A stretch of DNA of 47,140 nucleotides from Clostridia bacterium (lineage in GTDB: Bacteria > Bacillota > Clostridia > Saccharofermentanales > Saccharofermentanaceae): contig JAKSRE010000019.1 of NCBI GenBank assembly GCA_024403775.1, positions 1 through 47,140 of the forward strand. Direction: 5' to 3'. The notes under the pieces were generated by a model, which was not told where the DNA came from, made no database searches, and worked only from the letters and a program-made list of their open reading frames with translations. A program made the translations under genes and the position numbers. Within the stretch, counting starts at the first letter, position 1. Each line of letters starts with the position of its first letter. This document shows positions 27,399 to 34,957 of this stretch, piece by piece.

Positions 27399-27489
27399 TA
27401 TTTGATTTAGATTGAACGGCTTCGTATCTGGCGGGCTGGTGGTCATGGCTGAAAGCTAATGTTTGAAGCTGGATGGCTGTGCTGGCAAG

Positions 27490-27698
27490 TATGTCTATGT
27501 AAACGGCCCTTTGTGTCGATGTACATAGACCAAAATCGCAAAAATATAGACACAAGGTGGTTGTGTCTATGTAAACGGCTATTTGTGTCGATGTACATAG
27601 ACCAAAACTGCAAAAATATAGACACAAGGCGGTTGTGTCTATGTAAACCCCGCTTTGTGTCGATGTACATAGAACAAAATCGCAAAAATATAGACACG
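27490..27698. repeat. 72-bp tandem repeats with 38-bp GTCTATGT inverted-repeat units
   Basis: Three near-identical copies at exactly 72-bp period. Each contains a unit starting GTCTATGT and ending ACATAGAC 38 bp later (27493-27530, 27565-27602, 27637-27674, the last ending AGAA), with an internal direct half-site 22 bp in. Each is followed by ATATAGACAC. The open frames through the block on both strands are repeat artefacts. The rest of the gap 27399-27916 has only a terminator. Confidence 0.85.
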
Positions 27699-27809
27699 TG
27701 CTTCCTCGCGCCTTATCACGCACCTCCTCACGCCTCCACACACCTTATAAAATTTAAATCACGTCCCCAACTACTTTGCTGCTGCCCCCCTCTAATCTCA
27801 ATAGAAAAG

Positions 27810-27866
27810 AACAAAAAAACACCCGAGTCGCCTTGGATCTGCAATCCTGCAATCCCGCGACTCGGG
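27810..27866 (-). terminator. Rho-independent terminator of the gene at 27917
   Basis: CCCGAGTCGC (27822-27831) pairs perfectly with GCGACTCGGG (27857-27866). On the minus strand the stem is followed by a T run. Confidence 0.85.
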
Positions 27867-27916
27867 CGTTTATAATTCAAAAAACTATAAGCCCAGGTAA
27901 CCTGGGTGAATAAATC

Positions 27917-28567
27917 TTATCGATTCTTACGTTCTCTTTTAGCTTCCTTTACATGCTCTTTGTGAATCTTAAGATTCTCAGCAGTGTAACCAAGAAGAAC
28001 GCTTGGCTTAATCTGATAAAGTGCCTTAAAAAACTCATTGTAGTTATTTGACTTAAGACCGATGTTACTACAAACATCATTGTACTTATCATACTTTGTG
28101 ATTGTTCTGATGCTTGTTGCACCCTTGTATGAATATCCATAAGCCATATCAAGCTCGCTGAGCTCTACAAACTTTCTTCCTACCTCATAAATACGATTAT
28201 TTGTGAGGAAAGTAATTGGATTACCCTTCTTATCCTTATAGATAAAAACTGAGTTCTGATTAAGCTCACTAACGAGTAAATCTTCGCCATGCTCTTCTAC
28301 ATACTGCTCGAGATAAGATTTGCGCTTAAGACCAACAAGAAGAGAGATAACAATAATCCAGAATGCGATAGAGAACAAAATCAAAAATATTGAGGCAAAT
28401 GCGATAAAAGGCTGAAACTCATCGCCACCTCCTGTTATGATGAAGCCCGCGATAGCGATAGCGGCACCAATTACCAATACAATCAATCCCCAAATGGCAC
28501 TATTTTTTGCTGTGCGAATTGCAGTATTCTTATAGAGAATATCTGCTGTGTAAAAATTCTCGTTCAT
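27917..28567 (-). CDS. Membrane protein of unknown function
   Basis: 216 aa from the ATG at 28567, which has AAAGGAG about 10 bp upstream. Two transmembrane helices at about residues 25-48 and 58-82, then a mixed cytoplasmic domain (about 95-195) of the kind seen in PH-like membrane proteins, and a Lys/Arg-rich tail. Not recognised beyond that. Confidence 0.7.
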   Translation of the reverse strand: MNENFYTADILYKNTAIRTAKNSAIWGLIVLVIGAAIAIAGFIITGGGDEFQPFIAFASIFLILFSIAFWIIVISLLVGLKRKSYLEQYVEEHGEDLLVSELNQNSVFIYKDKKGNPITFLTNNRIYEVGRKFVELSELDMAYGYSYKGATSIRTITKYDKYNDVCSNIGLKSNNYNEFFKALYQIKPSVLLGYTAENLKIHKEHVKEAKRERKNR

Positions 28568-28646
28568 TTCCCAATCTCCTTTCAAACTTTAATAAAAACC
28601 AAAGAGAATTGTCTATCCTTTGTGGTGAGTAGTCAAGAGTTTTGGA

Positions 28647-28672
28647 ACAAAACTGTCAACTTTAACAGTTAA
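28647..28672 (-). terminator. Weak candidate terminator after the MaoC-like gene
   Basis: AACTGT (28651-28656) and ACAGTT (28665-28670) form a short stem, followed on the minus strand by TTTTG. Confidence 0.35.
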
Positions 28673-28694
28673 TCGCTAATAGTTAATCAAGAGT

Positions 28695-29123
28695 TTAGGA
28701 AGGTTTACGCTTAACTACTGCCTCTGTGATATCGCGCATAACAAGTTCGCCAGCAGCATTCGTGATATCAATAGTCAGTTCGACAAGACCATTATATGGG
28801 TTACGCTCAACCATCTTGGTTATGGTTACAACGCCAGTCAGTTCATCCTCAGCGAAAGTCGGTTTGAACCATTCAATCTTCGTTGAAGCACCAGCGATTA
28901 ATTCCTCTCCAAAATAATCCTCTTCCAGATACTTTGCCCATACGCACATAAATGACATAACGCCTGGTGCGATGAGTTTTCCAAAGCGTGTATTCTTACA
29001 GTATTCCTCATCAGTATGAAGAGGTACGTCATATTTATATGCGAAGTCGAGCATGTCCTCCTTATCAAGAACTGCCTTCTTCAAAGTCTTGGTCATGCCT
29101 ACAGAAAGTTCTTCAAAATACAT
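28695..29123 (-). CDS. MaoC-like hotdog-fold dehydratase/thioesterase
   Basis: 142 aa. The order of elements fits a MaoC/R-hydratase hotdog domain: YFEELSVGM start, a helix region with the DVPLHTDEEYCKNTRFGKLIAPG segment (D/H near the usual catalytic dyad), then IEWFKPTFAEDEL. Likely acts on an acyl-CoA or acyl-ACP thioester. The ATG follows the stop of the flavin reductase gene directly, so both are one operon. Confidence 0.72.
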   Translation of the reverse strand: MYFEELSVGMTKTLKKAVLDKEDMLDFAYKYDVPLHTDEEYCKNTRFGKLIAPGVMSFMCVWAKYLEEDYFGEELIAGASTKIEWFKPTFAEDELTGVVTITKMVERNPYNGLVELTIDITNAAGELVMRDITEAVVKRKPS

Positions 29124-29675
29124 TTAGCAGAGTTTCCTTCCATCTTCGAAAGCCTTGCCTACAACATCTCCAAGTCCAACATAAGTGTTGTTACATGGGT
29201 CAAATGCAATTGGCTTAAGTTTCTTTGTATCAATTTTGCCATCTGTGATGACGCTCTCATCAGCACACACATTGACGATTTTACCAATAAGAATTCCATT
29301 ATTAAAGCTGATAACTTCGCACTCCATAGCCATAGGAAGCTCGTTAATAAGTGGAGCATTAACATGTGGACTTCTGGTAGCAGTGAAGCCTGCCTTAAAA
29401 AACTTATCAGGTACATTGCGGCCTGATGCGATTCCTACATAGTCACTTCCGATGACAGTATCCTCAGTTGCCATGCTTACAGTAAATGCCTTTGTCTTAA
29501 GGAAATTGTCAGTTGTTTTATGTTCAGCAAGACTGATTGTAATCTCTTCATAGTCTGTTGTGATGCCCCAGGCAGCGTTCATGGCATTTGGATTACCATC
29601 TTCATCATAAGTACCGATAATAAGAACTGGCTGTGGAAGCATAAGTGGCTTGGCGCCAAAATCAACACGTGTCAT
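29124..29675 (-). CDS. Flavin reductase-like FMN-binding protein
   Basis: 183 aa with the split-barrel flavin reductase pattern: QPVLIIGTYDEDGNPNAMNAAWG, then ISLAEHKTTDNFLKTKAFTVSMA and DYVGIASGRNVPDKF. Binds FMN and probably reduces it or an electron-accepting substrate. AAGGAG is 7 bp upstream. First gene of an operon with the MaoC-like gene, divergent from the SGNH hydrolase. Confidence 0.85.
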   Translation of the reverse strand: MTRVDFGAKPLMLPQPVLIIGTYDEDGNPNAMNAAWGITTDYEEITISLAEHKTTDNFLKTKAFTVSMATEDTVIGSDYVGIASGRNVPDKFFKAGFTATRSPHVNAPLINELPMAMECEVISFNNGILIGKIVNVCADESVITDGKIDTKKLKPIAFDPCNNTYVGLGDVVGKAFEDGRKLC

Positions 29676-29762
29676 AGTAAATCTCCTTGTGAAAATTGAT
29701 ATTATTTATTATATCGTATAAGTGCTATTATTAAGTATCAGATTTATTAGGGGCATATGACA

Positions 29763-30929
29763 ATGAGTAAATATACAAAGTGGACAGCAATCTGGGGCAA
29801 CGCGATGTCGATTGCCGACTCAAGACCTGAAGGGTATGGCAGGGATATAACATTGAGATATCCTGTATTTTCGCCTTTCGAGGGAGATAAAATCAGACTT
29901 ACCTTTGATAATATTTGTGGCACGGAAGACATAGAGATTACGAAGGTTACGATTGCTGAGGAGGATTCCCAGAAGCCTTCAGGTATAAATGCTTTTGGCG
30001 GCAGAATTAAGGGTGAGACCTTGAAGGTTTTGCCTGGCTTTGTTATTCCGAAGGGGCAAAAGCACGTGACTTCTCCTATTGAATTTGATGTTAAGGCGGA
30101 CAGCAAAATAGTTATAAGCTTCTATCTTGGTAATTTTACGCAGATGAGATCAGCGGTGCTTGTTACAGGAGGACTGTCTGAGGCATATTTTGCGATGGGT
30201 GATGCGACTGAACGCGAGGTTCTTGACCCTGAGACAACCAAGATGACGAGATGGTTTTACTTTTTGAGCGACGTCGATGTCTATACAGAGGAGCAAAATC
30301 GCGCCGTTATCTGCTACGGTGATTCTATTACTGCGCAGGACTGGCCAGATGATCTTACCTCTATCCTTCGCGAAAATAACATTAAAAATACTTCAGTTAT
30401 TCGTAAGGCTGCAAGTGGTACCCGAATTCTTCGTGAATATTCAAATATCACATATAATTCATATGGTCTTAAAGGCGAGAACCGTGTGCCAAGAGAGTTC
30501 GATGTGGCTGGCGCTGATGCTGTAATTATTCAGCAGGGAATCAACGATATTATCCACCCTGTAGGTGTTGAGAAAAATCAGTTTAGACCAATGTCTGATC
30601 TTCCAACTTCAGATGAACTGATTGACGGAATCAGAAGATATATTAAGTTTGCTACTGAGAAAAATCTCAAGGTATACCTTGGAACTCTTCTTCCTATTTA
30701 TGGCTGGAGAACTTATGAGGACTTCAGAGAAGATCTCAAAAATGAGTTTAACAGTAAACTTAAGTCAATCGAGAATACTACTTTAATTGATTTTCATAAG
30801 GCTGTTGAGGATAAAGAAGACAGTAGAAAATTTGCTCCTGGCTTTGACTCTGGCGATTCACTTCACCCAAGTAAAAAGGCCTACCGCCGTATGGCAGAAG
30901 AGGCCTTTAAAGTGCTTTTCGAAAAGTGA
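29763..30929 (+). CDS. SGNH/GDSL-family esterase
   Basis: 388 aa from the ATG at 29763 (AGGGG 9 bp upstream; an in-frame ATG at 29757 is also possible). No signal peptide. About residues 1-175 are a beta-rich N-terminal domain, then the SGNH hydrolase domain with nucleophile Ser about 188 in CYGDSIT, QQGINDI (block III Asn) and DSLHPS (catalytic Asp and His). Likely deacylates glycans, for example acetyl xylan or oligosaccharides. The 3' end is 10 bp from the convergent next gene. Confidence 0.86.
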   Translation: MSKYTKWTAIWGNAMSIADSRPEGYGRDITLRYPVFSPFEGDKIRLTFDNICGTEDIEITKVTIAEEDSQKPSGINAFGGRIKGETLKVLPGFVIPKGQKHVTSPIEFDVKADSKIVISFYLGNFTQMRSAVLVTGGLSEAYFAMGDATEREVLDPETTKMTRWFYFLSDVDVYTEEQNRAVICYGDSITAQDWPDDLTSILRENNIKNTSVIRKAASGTRILREYSNITYNSYGLKGENRVPREFDVAGADAVIIQQGINDIIHPVGVEKNQFRPMSDLPTSDELIDGIRRYIKFATEKNLKVYLGTLLPIYGWRTYEDFREDLKNEFNSKLKSIENTTLIDFHKAVEDKEDSRKFAPGFDSGDSLHPSKKAYRRMAEEAFKVLFEK

Positions 30930-30939
30930 TTATAAATTT

Positions 30940-31371
30940 TTACAGGCTCTCAACGAATTCTTTTGCTTCCTTAAGACTTATGCCAGATTCTTCTCTTATG
31001 AATTTAATGGCTTCCATCTTATGGCCCTGTCTTAGAAGCTCTCTTGCCTCTTCAACTGTCTCCGCGTCAAGGTTATTAAGACCAGGCTCACGTGTGACTT
31101 TTTCCTCATCTTCAATTGTAAGGCCTTCAACATAATCCTTTGCTTCCTTAAGTCCCATACTTACATTGTCCTTAAGGTATTTGATGGCTTCAATTTTTCT
31201 TCCCTGAAGAAGCATAGCCTTTATGTTCTGTGTAACTTCTTCTGGAACGTTATAGTAAATGTCAGAAGCAGGCGCAGCTGGAGTTACTGGCGCGGTTTTA
31301 TTACGTCTTCTTAATTCATCAGCTTCAATCTGATCGTCTGTTTTGTGTCTAAAGAAATCAAAAAATCCCAT
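30940..31371 (-). CDS. Protein with two ribosomal L7/L12 C-terminal-like repeats
   Basis: 143 aa, AAGGGGG upstream. After a short N-terminus and a linker it has two copies of a GRKIEAIKYLKDN...GLKEAKDYVE motif (about residues 50-85 and 108-143), the same helix pair found in the L7/L12 C-terminal domain. Not the ribosomal stalk protein itself, since the N-terminal dimerisation domain is missing. Function unknown. Confidence 0.75.
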   Translation of the reverse strand: MGFFDFFRHKTDDQIEADELRRRNKTAPVTPAAPASDIYYNVPEEVTQNIKAMLLQGRKIEAIKYLKDNVSMGLKEAKDYVEGLTIEDEEKVTREPGLNNLDAETVEEARELLRQGHKMEAIKFIREESGISLKEAKEFVESL

Positions 31372-31410
31372 AGTATTTCCCCCTTATAAATCCTTTGTTT
31401 GGATTATAAC

Positions 31411-31435
31411 ACTGTTCGCAACTTTTTTTCCTTAA
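31411..31435 (+). repeat. 25-bp direct repeat, copy 1
   Basis: Begins ACTGTTCGCAAC and ends TTTCCTTAA. Identical to 31723-31747. The two copies bracket the DUF1232-like gene. Confidence 0.8.
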
Positions 31436-31522
31436 AGAAAAATAGTGTGCATGTAATAATTACTAGCATAAGACAGATGGGTGTTGGTTATGTATTGATG
31501 AAACATAATGGAGGTAGGAATT

Positions 31523-31663
31523 ATGGAAGATAGTTCAGCATTTGGTACGTTGTTAATCATCGCATTGATTATCTACATTGTGTCACCGATAGATTTTTTA
31601 CCGGGACCAGTAGATGACATCGTTCTTGCTTTAATAGCTATGGCCAGCAAGCGTCAAAGCTGA
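31523..31663 (+). CDS. Tiny DUF1232-like (YkvA-type) membrane protein
   Basis: 46 aa, with GGAGG upstream at 31510-31514. The sequence contains IYIVSPIDFLPGPVDDIVLA, the hallmark of the DUF1232 domain, within a single hydrophobic segment. Function unknown. It lies between two perfect 25-bp direct repeats. Confidence 0.7.
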   Translation: MEDSSAFGTLLIIALIIYIVSPIDFLPGPVDDIVLALIAMASKRQS

Positions 31664-31722
31664 CTTAAGCTGTTAAGTATGGATGAGTATAGACAAGTTT
31701 GCGAATAAGGGAGGTGGTAAGT

Positions 31723-31747
31723 ACTGTTCGCAACTTTTTTTCCTTAA
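31723..31747 (+). repeat. 25-bp direct repeat, copy 2
   Basis: Identical to 31411-31435, 312 bp away. Confidence 0.8.
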
Positions 31748-31824
31748 GTTAACGAGTTAGAGATGACATAATAGTTTTGAGAATGGATAGTATGTTTTTT
31801 TGGGACGTAAAAAGGAGAAATGGT

Positions 31825-32553
31825 ATGAAAGATGTTTTTAAGAAGATGATTAATGTGGCAGCAGTAGCAATCGTTGGTAACCAGGTTCTTGTCGGCATGT
31901 TCGGAATCAATGTCTTCTCGAGAGCTAAGGACCTCATTATGGGTACAGAAGAATTACCTTCAAGACTTGGTAGAGGTTTCAGTAAGATTGAGGAGGGTAC
32001 CATTGTCAGTAATGAGGAGATTAAGGAGGAAAAGACGGTTATCACAACGGTTGAAGTAGAGAGTAAGTTTAACACTATTAGTGAGCTTGCGACTGCTTCC
32101 GAAGAGTACTCTGCTATTGTGTTATATGAGGATGATAGAACAGTTGGATTTGTTACTGTTCCGTTCTCAAAGAGTACCATGCAGATCTCCTTCAGTGGTG
32201 TAGTCAAGGCAGGTTTCGATTTATCTGAATTCACTTTTGAAGTGGATGAAGACAAAATCTATGTCTATATGCCAAAGACAACCATTCTCTCTCATGAATT
32301 TGGGGATATTGAGGAAATTTATGACGAAGGCTTCATGAATAGAATATCCCCAGAGGTTGAGTGTGAACTCGTAGAAGATAAGGCTAAAGAGGAGGAAAGA
32401 CGCATTGTTAAAGGTGGTATCTATGATCTTGCCGAAGATAATGCTAAAGAGGTAATTCGTGATGTCTTCTCTGAGTTTGAAGAACTTGGGTATACGGTTG
32501 AGTTCATCGATTATGTTAAGGCAGCACCAAAAGATATAAGCATGTTCTTTTAA
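31825..32553 (+). CDS. DUF4230-like protein
   Basis: 242 aa from the ATG at 31825 (AAAGGAG upstream). A hydrophobic N-terminal segment (about residues 9-22) suggests a membrane anchor. The body has EEIKEEKTVITTVEVESKF, VPFSKSTMQISFSGVVKAGFDLSEF and YMPKTTILSHEF, in the style of DUF4230 proteins, ending with a helix. Function unknown. It precedes the CRISPR locus but is separated by 143 bp, a palindrome and a promoter, so I do not count it as part of that system. Confidence 0.65.
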   Translation: MKDVFKKMINVAAVAIVGNQVLVGMFGINVFSRAKDLIMGTEELPSRLGRGFSKIEEGTIVSNEEIKEEKTVITTVEVESKFNTISELATASEEYSAIVLYEDDRTVGFVTVPFSKSTMQISFSGVVKAGFDLSEFTFEVDEDKIYVYMPKTTILSHEFGDIEEIYDEGFMNRISPEVECELVEDKAKEEERRIVKGGIYDLAEDNAKEVIRDVFSEFEELGYTVEFIDYVKAAPKDISMFF

Positions 32554-32562
32554 AAGAACATG
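32541..32562. promoter_or_regulatory. Perfect 22-bp palindrome across the DUF4230 stop codon
   Basis: CATGTTCTTTT followed by its exact reverse complement AAAAGAACATG, with TAA at 32551-32553 inside. It may be an operator for the downstream CRISPR operon or part of a terminator; no T run follows closely. Confidence 0.5.
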
Positions 32563-32615
32563 TTAATCTTTTGTGAAGAATTTTTATTTGTCCTAATAAT
32601 GAATCTTCATGGTCG

Positions 32616-32621
32616 TATAAT
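32616..32621 (+). promoter_or_regulatory. Candidate -10 element of the CRISPR operon
   Basis: TATAAT at 32616-32621, 75 bp before the accessory gene start. The -35 is poor (TTGTCC at 32588-32593 is too far away), so an activator may be used, or this is chance. Confidence 0.4.
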
Positions 32622-32696
32622 TAACTCATATAAAAAAATTGATATGTTTTAATGATTTTATTTGAGAATTCTGTGGAAACAGAGTACGGGGGGCAT

Positions 32697-34940
32697 ATGA
32701 TTACTCTAGCTTTGGACGAGTTTGGTAAATTTGAAGTAGTAAAACGCATGGAAGTTGTTGCACAGGAACAGACTGGCTGTATACTAATCGGAGGTCTTAT
32801 TTATAATGATCTTGGAGATAAAGAAGATCTGGAAAATGAACATAATCGAATTAAAGCTTATTACAGCAAAATAGTAAGTTCAATTCCTGATGCTGTCTAT
32901 CCACGTAATCTTCATGTAATGAAGGGCGAAGAAGGCAAAGAATTTACTAGAGATATTAAGATTGAAGTATCACAGTCATTAGCAGAGTTTTTACAAAACG
33001 GAACATATAAGGAAGAAGAATTGTTATCAGAAAATTCAAAGCGCAAGGGCTTTTACAAGGTGATTGTTGTTTTGAAATCAGAGACAGGTAAAACAATCAG
33101 AACCGACAATGAAGATCTATTTATCAATGACTCATATGGAAGTAATTTATATTTCCATATGGTCAGCGAATTTTTGTCGCACGCTGTATTTGATAATTTT
33201 GATAATGAGGCAGGTACAGAATATTCTCTACAAATAGCCACACGTGCGTCTATAAATGACAAATCTTCTGATAATGGTCTGTTTGAGCAATATAATGAGC
33301 AGGGATATAAACCAGTTAATAAGAACCCGAATAACTGCTACTATATTCTTACCAATCAGGATGTATATAGAACTCTTATTGAGCAGAAGTTAATGGAACA
33401 CGAGAATGATGTAAAAATCTCTCGAATATCTGCTGAATCCATCGATTATTTAAGTGAACACAGTCAGGAGTTTTTATATCTGGCTGATAGCATATGTTCA
33501 TATCTTACATATGATAGTTTTAAAGTAAGTGATGGTAATTACTTAAAATTTATCAGAAAAAAACTGGCGAAGTTAATAGAGAATGATAACAGCCTTTTGT
33601 ATTCCTATGATGATGTAGATACAGAGTTTACCAAAGCTATAAGAGCTATGAGTAATAGGGATATATATGTTGCGATGAGTTATCTTTATGACATAAAGAC
33701 GAATTATGCAAGTTATGTTGCTGAATATTATGAGAATAAGTGGTATCCACATCTTCTTAATAAGATAAACAAAGAAGTAAATACTGATGACTGGTGTATG
33801 GCTGTTGATAAGTTGACCAAATCTCTTCTCAGTAACACCTATAATCAGAAAAAAGGCCAATACTTGTTTGAAGAATTGGAGAGAACTCTTGAAGTAATAA
33901 AGGAAGAATTCAAAACTTCACAAATGAAGTATCTTTACTATTTTTATAATGCTGGGGTTTCTGTGTACTCACATCTTGGCGATAGTAGCAGGGCAAAGGT
34001 GTATGAGGAATTATGTATTGATTATGCTCAATATGTTGATCTTGAGAAAATGTTAAGATTGCGCAATCAGCAAGTAGTAATGCTTTGTGATTACTTTGAT
34101 TATGAGCATGCACGTGTCATTGCAGAAGAGAACGTAAAAATCAGCAAAGAAACCTACAAGATTAAGGCTCTTACTGTCCCTAAAGCAGATATTCGTAATA
34201 AATTTGATGTCGTTAAAGCGTTGAGTCAGCTGGGACAAGTTTATGCTTTTATGCAGGATAGTCAGGCTGAAAACTGTTTCTTGGAAGCATTAGAAGATAT
34301 TGAGGAAGGCACACCTGATTACTATATTACTGCCTCATATTTGCTGCATCATTACATAGATTCTGGTAATGAAAGAAAATATCGCGAGTTGGCAAAGAAA
34401 TATTTTAATGGCGAAGATTTACTTGAAGCACAAACAGATATGATTATCAGAGAATTGGATGATAGTCATCCTCAACACAGCTTCTTCTTCGCATTATATG
34501 TACTTGTTAAGGCAACATATGTCTTCTATAAACAGGAGGTGTCAGATGAGCTTTGGAACAAATTGACGAAAGTGTTTACTTATAAATCTCAAAAGACTGA
34601 CAGAAATTCCTGTTCTTATGGTCATCCAGTTGAACTGATATGTCACTATCTAATTCTCCTCTCGTATTACAGGGATGATGAAGACTCATGCAAACTGTTT
34701 AAATCACATTTGAGAAAATGTTTAAAGAACTCGAACGCTCTTGTAAATGCAATAATACAGTTTGGAAATATCGAGATACATAATTCTTTGGGTTACAAAG
34801 ACAGTTCCAGTCAGTACCTGTTAAATTTGAGAGATTTTCTTGCTGAAGGTTTCTATTTTTTGAAAGATATTAAAGATATTACCAGCGAAGAAGATTTGTA
34901 TGCTTTGTATAAGAAATTATTTGTTTACATGTATTGCTAA
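32697..34940 (+). CDS. Cas13a-linked protein: DUF3800/RNase H-like region plus helical repeats
   Basis: 747 aa from the ATG at 32697 (GGGGGG just upstream; an ATG 45 bp earlier is in frame but lacks a ribosome site). Residues 1-270 follow the order of DUF3800 proteins, thought to have an RNase H-like fold: ALDEFG (D7, E8) at the very N-terminus, IGGLIYND at 31-38, NLH at 71-73, FYKVIVVLK at 119-127 and LADSICSYL (D264) at 262-270. Residues about 290-747 are almost all helical with TPR-like stretches such as ALSQLGQVYAFMQDSQAENCFLEAL. It ends 17 bp before cas13a, so co-transcription is likely. I do not recognise it as a named CRISPR accessory. A nuclease or RNA-binding partner, or a Cas13-triggered effector, is possible; the fold call is by eye only. 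Confidence 0.6.
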   Translation: MITLALDEFGKFEVVKRMEVVAQEQTGCILIGGLIYNDLGDKEDLENEHNRIKAYYSKIVSSIPDAVYPRNLHVMKGEEGKEFTRDIKIEVSQSLAEFLQNGTYKEEELLSENSKRKGFYKVIVVLKSETGKTIRTDNEDLFINDSYGSNLYFHMVSEFLSHAVFDNFDNEAGTEYSLQIATRASINDKSSDNGLFEQYNEQGYKPVNKNPNNCYYILTNQDVYRTLIEQKLMEHENDVKISRISAESIDYLSEHSQEFLYLADSICSYLTYDSFKVSDGNYLKFIRKKLAKLIENDNSLLYSYDDVDTEFTKAIRAMSNRDIYVAMSYLYDIKTNYASYVAEYYENKWYPHLLNKINKEVNTDDWCMAVDKLTKSLLSNTYNQKKGQYLFEELERTLEVIKEEFKTSQMKYLYYFYNAGVSVYSHLGDSSRAKVYEELCIDYAQYVDLEKMLRLRNQQVVMLCDYFDYEHARVIAEENVKISKETYKIKALTVPKADIRNKFDVVKALSQLGQVYAFMQDSQAENCFLEALEDIEEGTPDYYITASYLLHHYIDSGNERKYRELAKKYFNGEDLLEAQTDMIIRELDDSHPQHSFFFALYVLVKATYVFYKQEVSDELWNKLTKVFTYKSQKTDRNSCSYGHPVELICHYLILLSYYRDDEDSCKLFKSHLRKCLKNSNALVNAIIQFGNIEIHNSLGYKDSSSQYLLNLRDFLAEGFYFLKDIKDITSEEDLYALYKKLFVYMYC

Positions 34941-34957
34941 TTGGAGGTGAAATCATT

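Noticed and set aside
27322..27875. Overlapping open frames of 80-140 codons on both strands
   Set aside because: They translate the 72-bp tandem repeat into repeated YIDT or SMYID peptides.
31825..32553. DUF4230-like gene as part of the CRISPR operon
   Set aside because: Separated by 143 bp with a palindrome and a candidate promoter; the family is not known to be CRISPR-linked.
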